Of a stretch of DNA of 48,217 bases, positions 30,190-39,271 are shown piece after piece. Source of the DNA: Rhodobacteraceae bacterium REDSEA-S34_B6 (lineage in GTDB: Bacteria > Pseudomonadota > Alphaproteobacteria > Rhodobacterales > Rhodobacteraceae); NCBI GenBank assembly GCA_001627925.1, contig LUQC01000003.1:9578-57794 (forward strand). The letters run 5' to 3'. The notes under the pieces are model-generated. The model was not told where the DNA came from. It searched no databases and saw nothing but the letters and a program-made list of their open reading frames with translations. Positions within the stretch are counted from its first letter, which is position 1; each line of letters opens with the position of its first letter. Made by a program: the position numbers and the translations under genes.

Positions 30190-30363
30190 GTTTTGTGTAC
30201 CTGCAATTCTTAGGCTTTAAATAAGTACTTATAAAGCTATCAAAATTTAAACTTTTCTAATTAATTATATTTTTCAATTGTTTTAAAAATAGAACTCTTA
30301 AGCATCTTAAATAATAGTTTACACCTTCACAATTCGAATAATTTTAGATAAACGCATCGGTGT

Positions 30364-30450
30364 GCGGTCGTGGCGGAATTGGTAGACGCGCAGCGTTGAG
30401 GTCGCTGTTCTGTAAAAAGAGTGGAAGTTCGAGTCTTCTCGACCGCACCA
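30364..30450 (+). tRNA. tRNA-Leu (GAG)
   Basis: A class II tRNA of 87 nt with encoded CCA. The acceptor GCGGTCG pairs with CGACCGC, the D-loop region reads GGCGGAATTGGTAGACGC, and the anticodon stem CAGCG/CGCTG encloses TTGAGGT, giving anticodon GAG. A long variable arm follows, then the T-arm with GTTCGAGTC. It reads Leu codons CTC and CTT. Confidence 0.96.
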
Positions 30451-30979
30451 TTAAGCAAAAGTAACTCACTGAAATTCCTTCAAGAAAACCATTTGGAGGA
30501 AAAATCGTGTTACAACTGTTGGAGAACAGATGCTGGAAGGGTGAAGATCCTTGGATCGTAACCAGGAAAGTATCGGCAAGGGAGAGCGAGAAGAGTAACG
30601 GTTCAAGCCGACATCTGATGCAGCAAACGGGTCAAGCTGGCACTGCAAGGCGCTCCTAGGCAGGATATGCGGCTAGACCGCATTGAAGGTCTTCAGCGGG
30701 TTGGATTAGAGACATGGGCGTCTTTTGGATTTTTCCTTGAGGCGCTCATGCATTATGGATTTCCACTTATCTAGTTTAGCTAAAGCTTCTTATGGGTTGC
30801 TAGTACTGCCGCTGACTCCAAACTCGTTTAATGAATGTCTTCAGCTATTTTTTTCCTGTATGCTATATTTCAGTAGTCAAACAATTCAAAATTAGCTGGA
30901 GGAGCATCTATCGTAGCGTAATAATTGACACGCACTAGCAATTGCAGATTGGCTACAGCCATTATGAGAGGAGAAAAAA
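30451..30979 (+). other. Non-coding stretch with GC-rich, foldable segment after tRNA-Leu
   Basis: No credible gene spans this 529-bp gap. From about 30500 to 30700 the base composition is visibly richer in G and C than the flanks. Two strong stem-loops occur: ATGCGG/CCGCAT around a 5-nt loop (30667-30683) and an 11-bp stem with two G-T pairs around a 16-nt loop (30713-30750). The short frames through it are broken by stops. It may be an uncharacterised structured RNA or the worn end of a mobile element inserted beside the tRNA. The last ~200 bp is ordinary AT-rich leader for the 94-aa gene. Confidence 0.5.
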
Positions 30980-31264
30980 ATGTCATATTACACAATTTCG
31001 CATTGGGAGGCTGATGAGTGGACAGATGAAATGGAAGCCATCGCTAAAGATAAATTCGGACCCATGATTATGGCTGTAGGCGCAAATTCAGTCGATTTCA
31101 TTCGGACTGGGGACAAAACTATGTGTGTTGTAACGAAGTACAAAGATGAAGCTACTGGAACAGCTGCTCTATCAAAAATTGCTGAAATTCGAGGTCAAGC
31201 TGCATCAACGCTTCCTGTCAGGATGGTTTCTGACGTTAAAGGTTCCGCATTCGTCAGTATGTAA
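30980..31264 (+). CDS. Small conserved-looking protein, possible ABM-like fold
   Basis: A 94-aa soluble protein with no signal peptide, starting at ATG 30980 behind a strong GAGAGGAG. I do not recognise a named family with confidence. The pattern of a short strand (YYTISHWEAD), a helix with KFGPMIMAVGA, two strands (SVDFIRTGD, TMCVVTKYKD), a helix (TAALSKIAEIRGQAAS) and a final strand resembles the ferredoxin-like dimeric alpha-beta fold of antibiotic-biosynthesis-monooxygenase and related small proteins. The role is unknown. Confidence 0.65.
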   Translation: MSYYTISHWEADEWTDEMEAIAKDKFGPMIMAVGANSVDFIRTGDKTMCVVTKYKDEATGTAALSKIAEIRGQAASTLPVRMVSDVKGSAFVSM

Positions 31265-31273
31265 TTAATAAAA

Positions 31274-31293
31274 GGGGCTTAGCATTCAGCCCC
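31274..31293 (+). terminator. Hairpin after the 94-aa gene
   Basis: GGGGCT, an 8-nt loop and AGCCCC form a 6-bp stem 10 bp past the stop codon. The following bases are not T-rich, so termination would be weak or factor-assisted. A second GGGGCT occurs at 31306-31311 and could compete for the same 3' arm. Confidence 0.5.
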
Positions 31294-31576
31294 AACTTAT
31301 CCTCTGGGGCTTCAGCAGTTTTAGTTGAATAAATTATTTTTGATAAATGACAGTTCTCTTTGGGCAACGATAAACGATTTGGACATTTTAGTTATCAATT
31401 TAACAGCTAACGATACGCATAAACAGTTTGTGCATCAGCAGGATAAGTTTGTATCATAGCTTGCAGGGTTAGTTAGAATAATAAACAAGATCCTTTTACA
31501 TAGCAGCAGTCGCTATTTTGGACTTTACAAATCATTGATGGGATATCAAATTTAATTACAACAGAGGAGAAGTATA
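31294..31576 (+). other. AT-rich leader of the 56-aa gene
   Basis: Nothing recognisable as a gene or RNA was found in this ~280-bp stretch. It presumably holds the promoter of the small gene that follows; no good -35/-10 pair stands out by eye. Confidence 0.4.
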
Positions 31577-31747
31577 ATGTGCGCAATTACAGGTTTTACT
31601 ATATTAGGTCTGTTGGGCTGGGGTGTATACACTACTGGTAAAGCAGTTTGGCAAAACCGTTCAACGATAGCTCGTTATGCGTACAGCTTTTACAACCTGC
31701 CTGAAACTACTTACCAAGCAGTTAAGGTTAAAGTAGACCGTACCTGA
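31577..31747 (+). CDS. Orphan 56-aa single-span membrane peptide
   Basis: An ORF of 56 codons starting at ATG 31577 behind AGAGGAGA, a near-ideal ribosome-binding site seven bases upstream. The N-terminal third is hydrophobic (AITGFTILGLLGWGVYT), fitting one membrane helix. The rest is polar with several Tyr and basic residues (YQAVKVKVDRT at the C-terminus). I know no family for it. The strong ribosome site and plausible topology support a real gene; the short length and isolation between non-coding stretches argue for caution. Confidence 0.55.
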   Translation: MCAITGFTILGLLGWGVYTTGKAVWQNRSTIARYAYSFYNLPETTYQAVKVKVDRT

Positions 31748-32022
31748 TATAAGGTTTCATGAGACTACCCGTATCGAAGATGACCACTAGCACTTCCTTG
31801 ATTGGACGAGAACAACGGATAGTGTGGTTAGACGTCTCTTCCTTGTTCAGTATTACTTATTAATTTTTTACACTGGCTAACGGTCATTTTCATTTTAACG
31901 GTTATGCCAAATTATGGAACGACTGAGCTCAGCGTGTCTCTATTTATTTATCACCGATAGCTGAGGGTTAACTCCTAAGCAATTATGGTTGGTTCGACAA
32001 CAGGTACGCCTCTGCACACCAT
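31748..32022 (+). other. Gap between the 56-aa gene and cfa, no feature seen
   Basis: This 275-bp stretch holds no gene I can support. The frames reading into it from the right are antisense to the cfa gene. It carries no T-run terminator for either neighbour that I can see. Confidence 0.4.
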
Positions 32023-33222
32023 TTAACTTTCATAAAGATAATTTCTTGTTAGAGGAACAGCCTCTTGTTCTTTGGTTATTTGTACTTGAAAAACTACATG
32101 TTGATAGTGCCGAAATGAAATTTCACAGGCGGTTAAATAGTAACGCCACATGCGGCAAAATCTATCGTCATATATTTCTCTTATTTGTTCTTCATTTTCC
32201 GCGAACCTTGAATGCCAGTGGCGTAGTGTTTTGGCATAGTGTAGGCGCCAAACTTCAATATCCGTAATGCAAAGATAATTTTGCTCGACACTTGCAACCA
32301 TTTCTGACAAGGCAGGAGTATATCCTCCAGGAAAGATATACTTTTCTAACCAAGGACTATTATTCCCAGGAGGACACATCCGACCAATTGTGTGGATCAA
32401 CGCGATCCCATTTTCCTTAAGTTTATTTCGAATTGCCTCAAAATAGTCAATGTAGTTTCGAGTACCAACATGCTCGAACATGCCCACAGAGACAATCCTG
32501 TCAAAAGTGCCACAGTCAGTTCGATAATCCAAAATTTTAAAATTTACCTTATCTTGTAAACCCTCTCTGATGGCTCTTGCCTCAGCAATTAATCTTTGCT
32601 CTTCACTGAGGGTAATTCCAAGTACATTGACGTCATAGTGTTTAGCCAATGATAATGATAATCCCCCCCAACCACAACCAATATCAAGAACAGTCATACC
32701 TGGTTTTAGCAATAATTTTTTTGCAATGTGCTGTTTTTTATTTATCTGTGCTTGCTCGAGAGAGTCATCTTCCTTTTGAAAGAACGCACAAGAATATTGT
32801 TGATCTACGTCTAAAAACAATTTGTAAAGTTCAGGAGACAAATCGTAATGATGCTCCACATTCCTTTTAGAACGACTGGGCAAATTACTTTTTTGAAACC
32901 AGAACATTAATTTGCTTTTGAAAGCCAAAAATTTTGACATAAGGCTATCTGGTTGGTTAGAGATATTTTTCGCAAGTAGACTCAAAAGGCCGTACAAATT
33001 ATCGTCTTCTATGACAATAGATTTGTCCATGTAAGCCTCTCCCAGCGCCGGATCCGGATTTAAAACTAAATTTCGCAAAGTTTTAAAATCATTGATAGTA
33101 ACCTTAACCTTACTATCACTAGCTTGGCCAAAAGTACGAACTTCTCCTCTTGGAAACTCAATCTCAAGGTGCCCAATTCTGATTAGCGGTTCAAGTAAAT
33201 AACTTAAAATTTTAACCCACAC
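32023..33222 (-). CDS. cfa: Cyclopropane-fatty-acyl-phospholipid synthase
   Basis: A SAM-dependent methyltransferase of 399 aa that adds a methylene bridge to unsaturated acyl chains of membrane lipids. The N-terminal ~110 residues form the lipid-binding domain. The catalytic part has NVEHHYDLSPELYKLFLD, YSCAFF, the SAM motif VLDIGCGWGGLSLSLA (from Val178), GITLSEEQ, VSVGMFEHVG and the late IGR-type segment HTIGRMCPPGNNSPWLEKYIFPGGYTP. A GTG at 33222, with AAGG upstream, is the only reasonable start. The gene stands alone. Confidence 0.92.
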   Translation of the reverse strand: MWVKILSYLLEPLIRIGHLEIEFPRGEVRTFGQASDSKVKVTINDFKTLRNLVLNPDPALGEAYMDKSIVIEDDNLYGLLSLLAKNISNQPDSLMSKFLAFKSKLMFWFQKSNLPSRSKRNVEHHYDLSPELYKLFLDVDQQYSCAFFQKEDDSLEQAQINKKQHIAKKLLLKPGMTVLDIGCGWGGLSLSLAKHYDVNVLGITLSEEQRLIAEARAIREGLQDKVNFKILDYRTDCGTFDRIVSVGMFEHVGTRNYIDYFEAIRNKLKENGIALIHTIGRMCPPGNNSPWLEKYIFPGGYTPALSEMVASVEQNYLCITDIEVWRLHYAKTLRHWHSRFAENEEQIREIYDDRFCRMWRYYLTACEISFRHYQHVVFQVQITKEQEAVPLTRNYLYES

Positions 33223-33401
33223 GATAAAACCTTAAACGTAAACAGTAATGTAACAATAATACAACTCGATTATAGCATTTGACATCTCTAACAAGTATAA
33301 GAAATGTACTAATTATGAAAATGTAAATTTGTTATCTAATACAAACCTTTTAAATTTGTAGATGCTTGGATAGTTATGGCTCTAATTTCTGAGCTATTAA
33401 G

Positions 33402-33486
33402 TGGTGCGGGTGGAGGGACTTGAACCCCCACGCCTCGCGGCGCCAGAACCTAAATCTGGTGCGTCTACCAATTTCGCCACACCCGC
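33402..33486 (-). tRNA. tRNA-Leu (UAG)
   Basis: A class II tRNA of 85 nt on the minus strand with encoded CCA. The acceptor GCGGGTG pairs with CACCCGC; the anticodon stem CCAGA/TCTGG encloses TTTAGGT, giving anticodon TAG (UAG). A variable arm rich in G and C and a T-arm with GTTCAAGTC follow. It reads CTN Leu codons and complements the GAG isoacceptor 3 kb away. Confidence 0.96.
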
Positions 33487-34092
<606 letters not shown>

Positions 34093-34116
34093 CAAAATAA
34101 TAAGAGAGGAAAAATC

Positions 34117-35523
34117 ATGAGCGCAGATACAATGCTCAAAACAATATCAGATGAAAGCGTAGAATATGTTGACATCAGATTTACTGATCCCAGAGGGAAA
34201 CTGCAGCACGTTACGGTGATGGCAGATCAGGTAGACTCAGACTTTATTGACGAAGGGTTTATGTTTGATGGATCGTCTATTGCAGGATGGAAATCAATCG
34301 AAGCATCTGACATGAAGCTAATGATCGATACTGATAGTGCTTACGTTGACCCATTTTATGCAGAAAAAACTCTGTGCGTTCATTGTTCGGTCGTGGAGCC
34401 TGATACGGGTGAAGCATATGAACGTGACCCTCGCGGCACTGCTGAAAAAGCAGAAGCATATTTAAAATCTTCGGGTGTAGGCGATGTGGCGTACATGGGA
34501 CCAGAAGCAGAATTTTTTCTTTTTGATAATGTAAAATTTTCAAATGAAATGAATAAGGTATCTTTCGAAGTTGATGCTCTCGACGCTGCCTGGAACACGG
34601 ATACTGACTATGAAATGGGAAATACTGGTCACCGTCCTGGGGTTAAGGGTGGCTATTTCCCTGTAAATCCAATCGACGACGGACAAGACATAAGGTCAGA
34701 AATGCTTTCAACAATGAAGCGTTTGGGAATGAAAGTTGATAAGCATCATCATGAAGTAGCATCATGCCAGCACGAGCTTGGTTTAATTTTTAATAGCCTT
34801 ACAAAGCAAGGTGATGAACTTCAGAAATATAAATATGTCATCCATAATGTCGCTCAAGCTTACGGGAAGTCTGCTACGTTCATGCCTAAACCAGTTGCTG
34901 GTGACAATGGCACTGGAATGCATGTCAATATGTCTATTTGGAAAGGTGGTAAGCCACTCTTTGCAGGAGATAAGTATGCAGACCTATCCCAGGAAGCTCT
35001 TTACTACATCGGTGGTATTTTAAAACATGCAAAATCACTAAATGCATTTACCAATCCATCAACTAATTCTTATAAGCGCTTAATCCCAGGTTTTGAAGCT
35101 CCTGTTCTTCGCGCCTACTCAGCCAGAAATAGATCCGGCTGCGTCCGTATACCATGGACCGAGTCTCCGAAAGCTAAAAGGGTTGAAGCTCGCTTCCCAG
35201 ATCCATCATCAAATCCATATTTGTGTTTCTCTGCACTCTTAATGGCTGGCCTAGATGGAATCAAAAACAAAATTAATCCTGGCGAAGCCATGGATAAAAA
35301 CCTTTATGACCTTCCGGCAGAAGAGTTAGCCGACATACCGACGGTCTGTGGTTCTTTGAGGGAAGCAATAGAAGAACTCCAGAAGGACCACGATTACCTT
35401 CTAGCCGGCAATGTTTTCACTAAAGACCAAATTGATGGATACATAGAACTGAAAATGGAAGAAATCGAGTCTTATGAACATACCCCGCACCCAGTTGAGT
35501 ACGGTATGTACTATAGTTGCTAA
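34117..35523 (+). CDS. glnA: Glutamine synthetase, type I
   Basis: Makes glutamine from glutamate and ammonium, the main ammonium-assimilation step. The 468-aa protein is a GSI-beta dodecamer type. It carries the DGSSIAGW loop, AEFFLF metal ligands, GGYFPVNP, the ATP signature KPVAGDNGTGMHVN, the NRSGCVRIP segment and the adenylylation site KNLYDLPAEE, whose Tyr falls at residue 397 as in E. coli. It is therefore likely controlled by GlnE adenylylation, in which P-II takes part. GAGAGGAA precedes the ATG. Confidence 0.98.
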   Translation: MSADTMLKTISDESVEYVDIRFTDPRGKLQHVTVMADQVDSDFIDEGFMFDGSSIAGWKSIEASDMKLMIDTDSAYVDPFYAEKTLCVHCSVVEPDTGEAYERDPRGTAEKAEAYLKSSGVGDVAYMGPEAEFFLFDNVKFSNEMNKVSFEVDALDAAWNTDTDYEMGNTGHRPGVKGGYFPVNPIDDGQDIRSEMLSTMKRLGMKVDKHHHEVASCQHELGLIFNSLTKQGDELQKYKYVIHNVAQAYGKSATFMPKPVAGDNGTGMHVNMSIWKGGKPLFAGDKYADLSQEALYYIGGILKHAKSLNAFTNPSTNSYKRLIPGFEAPVLRAYSARNRSGCVRIPWTESPKAKRVEARFPDPSSNPYLCFSALLMAGLDGIKNKINPGEAMDKNLYDLPAEELADIPTVCGSLREAIEELQKDHDYLLAGNVFTKDQIDGYIELKMEEIESYEHTPHPVEYGMYYSC

Positions 35524-35548
35524 ATTAGCGGTTTTTAAATAACTTATT

Positions 35549-36277
35549 TCAAAAGGTGCCGGAAGGCACCTTTTTTAATACAAAAGTATGAATTCCAAAT
35601 ACAACTGCACCGGTTTCTGGCAATTTTAAAAAAGTTTGGCGCTCACTTCGAATATATAAAGGTATCTGATCAGTACTTAACCTGTAAGGTTGGTATAGCG
35701 TAGGGTCTGAGTATTCCAAGAGGTTAAATCTCCACATAGGTTGACCAACTCGAATACCATCGAAGATCCTGTTTACCCGTTTTTCAATTTCTGAACTGTA
35801 TTCAGGAACATTTATGTGGATAGAAACCAACGGTTTCATAAATTTCTCAAGCAAGCGCCAATTAGCGGGGAAACATAGTACAGCCGCACTCAATACGTGT
35901 TGACCATTTCGTTTTTCCATCAAACAGAAATCATTTTGAACCAATAGTCCGCAAGTCATTAAAGGTTCCTCATAATCAATTTTGATGGTACGTTTATCAC
36001 GAGTAATCACTTGTTTTTCTGATACTTCAAAATCATCTGACTTACGCAGAAATTGTAGTAAAATAGTGAGAAGCTCGCGTGCTACTGCCGGGCTGTTGTT
36101 ATCCATCACAATGACGTCATTATTGTTTTTCAACAAATCCTCCCGCTCCGCCATTTGATCGCTGTAAGCGTCATCAAATATTAACCATTCGTGTGGTTTT
36201 AATGGCATTACACCAGGCAATTTTGTTACTTTTTGCCAATCATATGGAATAGATTTTTGAAAAATTGCTTTGCGCAT
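35549..36277 (-). CDS. DUF3445 / haem-dependent oxidative N-demethylase family protein
   Basis: About 242 aa, matching the DUF3445 family, whose studied members are PAS-fold haem proteins, including the alpha subunit of dimethylamine monooxygenase. Typical segments are LPGVMPLKPHEWLIFDDAYSDQMAEREDLL near the start, LLVQNDFCLMEKRNGQHVLSAAVLCFPANWRL in the middle and RVNRIFDGIRVGQPMWRFNLLEY later. Oxidation of a methylated amine is plausible, but the other dimethylamine-monooxygenase subunits are not adjacent, so the substrate is uncertain. I use ATG 36277; a GTG at 36292 is possible. It is divergent from dddP and converges on glnA. Confidence 0.78.
   Translation of the reverse strand: MRKAIFQKSIPYDWQKVTKLPGVMPLKPHEWLIFDDAYSDQMAEREDLLKNNNDVIVMDNNSPAVARELLTILLQFLRKSDDFEVSEKQVITRDKRTIKIDYEEPLMTCGLLVQNDFCLMEKRNGQHVLSAAVLCFPANWRLLEKFMKPLVSIHINVPEYSSEIEKRVNRIFDGIRVGQPMWRFNLLEYSDPTLYQPYRLSTDQIPLYIRSERQTFLKLPETGAVVFGIHTFVLKKVPSGTF
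35552..35576 (+). terminator. Bidirectional terminator after glnA
   Basis: AAAGGTGCC, a GGAA tetraloop and GGCACCTTTTTT form a 9-bp stem with a T-run, 28 bases after the glnA stop. The A/T symmetry makes it work on both strands. The hairpin is also the last eight codons (KKVPSGTF) of the convergent DUF3445 gene. Confidence 0.88.
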
Positions 36278-36356
36278 TTTAGTAGGTAACACTCACTATT
36301 ATTGAGAAAAAAGCTTTTTTATAAGTCACATTTATATGCTGAAAAGAAGAAATATA

Positions 36357-36379
36357 AAAGCGACAAGAATTTTCGCTTT
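36357..36379 (+). other. Hairpin between DUF3445 and dddP
   Basis: AAAGCGA and TCGCTTT pair around a 9-nt loop in the 163-bp divergent region. No T-run follows. It lies 62 bases before the dddP start and could be an operator for either gene, but no regulator gene is adjacent. Confidence 0.35.
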
Positions 36380-36440
36380 CAGACATAATAAAATTTTTGA
36401 AATTCGTTAAATTTATTGTGAGATTTGGAGCAAACTAGCC

Positions 36441-37781
36441 ATGAACGAGCATCACAGTAATAATAGAAAGATTGATCCACTTAAAAGTTTTCTTTTAGAC
36501 GATAATACACCAAACGATAAAAACAGAGTAGAAATTGGCCCCACACTTCTTGCAAGAAGGGAGTGGGAAACCGCTGGTTTGGAACTTCCAGACCTTCAGG
36601 CCATGCGAAAATTTAGATGGAAAAGGCTAACTAAGCATATATTAGACCGTGAGTACGGTGGTCTGTTAATGTTTGACCCTTTGAACATCCGATATGCAAC
36701 TGACAGCACAAATATGCAGCTCTGGAACACACATAACCCATTTCGAGCAGTTCTTCTATGCGCTGATGGTTACATGGTAATTTGGGATTATAAGAATTCT
36801 CCCTTTTTGTCTGAGTTTAATCCATTGGTAAAAGAGCAACGTTCCGGTGCAGATCTCTTTTACTTTGATCGGGGAGATAAAATTGGGGATGCGGCAGATG
36901 TTTTCGCTAATGAAGTGCGATTACTAATAAGTGAGCATGGAAATAGCAATAATAGGTTGGCAGTGGATAAAATTATGCTCCACGGATTACGATCACTGGA
37001 AGCATTAAACTTCAAACTTATGGATGGAGAGGAAGTGGCCGAGAAATCAAGATCTATAAAAGGTATTGATGAGATAAAAGCCATGCGATGTGCCTCTTAT
37101 GCGTGTGAAAAAGCGATCTATGAAATGGAGCAAGTTACAAGATCCGAAGTATGTAATGAAAATCTAAGTGAAAATGATATATGGTCGATTTTGCACGCTG
37201 AAAATATCAAAAGAGGTGGGGAATGGATAGAAACACGGCTCCTTACATCGGGGCCACGCACCAACCCATGGTTTCAAGAATGCGGCCCTAGAATAGTTCA
37301 AAATAATGAAATTATTGCCTTCGACACAGATTTGGTAGGAGCTTATGGAATATGCGTCGATATAAGTCGAACTTGGTGGGTAGGCGATAAATCCCCACGC
37401 CCAGATATGATTTATGCAATGCGTCATGCCCACGAACATATTATGAAAAATATGGAGATGCTTAAACCCGGTGTTCATATGAGTGACTTAACTAAAAATG
37501 CCCATGAATTAGATCAAAAATATCAAGTAGGAAAATATTCCTGTCTTATGCATGGCGTAGGCCTCTGTGATGAATGGCCATTAATCTCGTATGCTGATAA
37601 GTTCGTTGAAGGCGCCTATGATTATCATATCGAGGCAGGAATGGTGCTCTGCGTAGAGGCCCTAGTAAGTCCAGAGAATGGTGACTTTTCGATAAAATTA
37701 GAAGATCAAGTTCTTGTCACTGAAAATGGATATGAAAACTTAACCAAATATCCCTTTGATCAGGCCCTTATGGGATATTGA
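36441..37781 (+). CDS. dddP: DMSP lyase DddP (M24 peptidase-like fold)
   Basis: Cleaves dimethylsulfoniopropionate to dimethyl sulfide and acrylate in the cytoplasm. The 446-aa protein closely follows roseobacter DddP from the N-terminus (RKIDP, DNTPNDKNRVEIGPT) to the C-terminus (YENLTKYPFDQALMG). It has the creatinase/aminopeptidase fold. The residues I recall as metal ligands in the crystallised Ruegeria enzyme fall at the same numbers here: Asp295, Asp297, Asp307, His371, Glu406, Glu421. The catalytic Asp377 and the substrate-pocket Trp95, His331 and Tyr366 are also present. This makes DMSP lyase much more likely than a generic Xaa-Pro peptidase. It is divergent from the DUF3445 gene. Confidence 0.95.
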   Translation: MNEHHSNNRKIDPLKSFLLDDNTPNDKNRVEIGPTLLARREWETAGLELPDLQAMRKFRWKRLTKHILDREYGGLLMFDPLNIRYATDSTNMQLWNTHNPFRAVLLCADGYMVIWDYKNSPFLSEFNPLVKEQRSGADLFYFDRGDKIGDAADVFANEVRLLISEHGNSNNRLAVDKIMLHGLRSLEALNFKLMDGEEVAEKSRSIKGIDEIKAMRCASYACEKAIYEMEQVTRSEVCNENLSENDIWSILHAENIKRGGEWIETRLLTSGPRTNPWFQECGPRIVQNNEIIAFDTDLVGAYGICVDISRTWWVGDKSPRPDMIYAMRHAHEHIMKNMEMLKPGVHMSDLTKNAHELDQKYQVGKYSCLMHGVGLCDEWPLISYADKFVEGAYDYHIEAGMVLCVEALVSPENGDFSIKLEDQVLVTENGYENLTKYPFDQALMGY

Positions 37782-37811
37782 TGTTTAATTATAATATAAT
37801 TTTCAAACATC
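37780..37811 (+). other. AT-rich hairpin spanning the dddP stop codon
   Basis: GATGTTT and AAACATC pair around an inner AT-rich inverted repeat (AATTATA/TATAATT). It has no T-run after it, so it may be a 3'-end stem and not a true terminator. purB begins 67 bp further on, on the same strand. Confidence 0.35.
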
Positions 37812-37877
37812 GACCTCTTGCTCAAAAATATCACAGGCGTTAAGTACAAACCTGCATTTAAATATAAGGCAGTATTT

Positions 37878-39182
37878 ATGATCCCGCGCTATTCTCGACC
37901 AGAAATGGTCAAAATATGGTCACCAGAAACAAAATTTAAAATTTGGTTCGAAATAGAAGCTCATGCATGTGATGCAATGGCGAACTTAGGATTAATTCCT
38001 CAAGAAAATGCTGCTGCTGTTTGGAAAGCGAAAGAAGTTGAGTTTGACGTTGCCCGAATAAATGAAATCGAAGCGACAACTAAACATGATGTAATAGCCT
38101 TTTTAACTCATCTTGCCGAACATATTGGTGCAGAAGAAGCAAGATTTGTACATCAAGGAATGACCAGTTCAGATGTATTGGATACATGCTTAAGTATTCA
38201 ACTGGTACGAGCGTCAGATCTGCTAATAAAGGATGTAGAGCAACTATTGGCTGCACTGAAGCGAAGAGCGCTTGAGCATAAAATGACCGTGCGTATAGGC
38301 AGAAGTCATGGAATTCACGCCGAACCAACTACGATGGGGCTTACTTTTGCACGTTTTTTCGCCGAAATGGATCGAAACCTTAAAAGAATGTGCGTTGCAA
38401 AAGACGAGATTTCCACAGGTGCTCTATCTGGTGCAGTTGGAACGTTCGCAAACTTGGACCCAGCTGTTGAAAAGTACGTCTGTGAAAAACTAGGATTAAC
38501 TCCTGAGCCTATAAGCACACAGATTATTCCTAGAGATCGTCATGCTGCATTTTTTGCCACCCTTGGCATAATTGCAAGTTCAATAGAAAATATTGCAACA
38601 GAGATCCGACATATGCAGAGAACAGAAGTTCTTGAGGCTGAAGAGTTTTTTTCAGAAGGTCAAAAAGGTTCTTCAGCAATGCCTCATAAACGCAATCCAG
38701 TTCTGACAGAAAATTTAACTGGCCTAGCGCGCTTAATTAGAATGGCCGTAGTTCCAGCTTTAGAAAATGTGACACTATGGCATGAACGCGACATATCACA
38801 TAGCTCTGTCGAGAGAAATATTGCTCCCGATACTACAGTAAATCTAGATTTTGCCTTGAACCGGCTAGCCAATGTGATTGACAACCTAGTTATCTACCCT
38901 GACAACATGCTTAAAAACATGAACAAGTTTAAAGGGTTAGTGATGTCTCAGAGGGTGTTGCTAGCATTAACACAAGCGGGAGCCAGTCGCGAGGAAGCAT
39001 ATAAATTAGTTCAACGTAATGCAATGAAAGTATGGGAAGATAACAAAGATTTCCAAGATGAATTACTATCCGACAAGGATGTGAGGCATTTCTTAAGTGA
39101 AGAAGATATACGAGAGAAATTTGATCTAGCTTATCATACTAAAAGCGTAGATACGATTTTTAAGAGAGTTTTCGGAAAATAA
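37878..39182 (+). CDS. purB: Adenylosuccinate lyase
   Basis: Acts twice in purine synthesis, cleaving SAICAR and adenylosuccinate with release of fumarate. The 434-aa protein starts at ATG 37878 with MIPRYSRPEMVKIWSPETKFKIW, the canonical opening; an upstream in-frame TTG (37818) would add 20 unsupported residues. Signature segments are HQGMTSSDVLDT, the general-acid region RIGRSHGIHAEPTTMG, GALSGAVGT and the flexible fumarase-family loop GSSAMPHKRNP. It lies downstream of dddP but has its own spacing, so shared transcription is possible but not shown. Confidence 0.96.
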   Translation: MIPRYSRPEMVKIWSPETKFKIWFEIEAHACDAMANLGLIPQENAAAVWKAKEVEFDVARINEIEATTKHDVIAFLTHLAEHIGAEEARFVHQGMTSSDVLDTCLSIQLVRASDLLIKDVEQLLAALKRRALEHKMTVRIGRSHGIHAEPTTMGLTFARFFAEMDRNLKRMCVAKDEISTGALSGAVGTFANLDPAVEKYVCEKLGLTPEPISTQIIPRDRHAAFFATLGIIASSIENIATEIRHMQRTEVLEAEEFFSEGQKGSSAMPHKRNPVLTENLTGLARLIRMAVVPALENVTLWHERDISHSSVERNIAPDTTVNLDFALNRLANVIDNLVIYPDNMLKNMNKFKGLVMSQRVLLALTQAGASREEAYKLVQRNAMKVWEDNKDFQDELLSDKDVRHFLSEEDIREKFDLAYHTKSVDTIFKRVFGK

Positions 39183-39271
39183 ACGAAAAAAGAAAGTAAG
39201 CTTTTCCAAAACCTCTTACCTGAGTTTAAAATTAAAGCACAGTTTGATAAAAAATTAAGTAAAGTGTATTT

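Noticed and set aside
30500-30640. RNase P RNA, tmRNA or 4.5S RNA in the GC-rich segment
   Set aside because: A GGAAAGT and a GCAGCAAAC caught the eye, but the other conserved blocks of RNase P RNA, the tmRNA tag codons and the SRP GGAA-tetraloop helix are all absent.
30466-30648. 60-aa minus-strand frame after tRNA-Leu
   Set aside because: No ribosome site or family match; the segment looks structured and non-coding, with stops in other frames.
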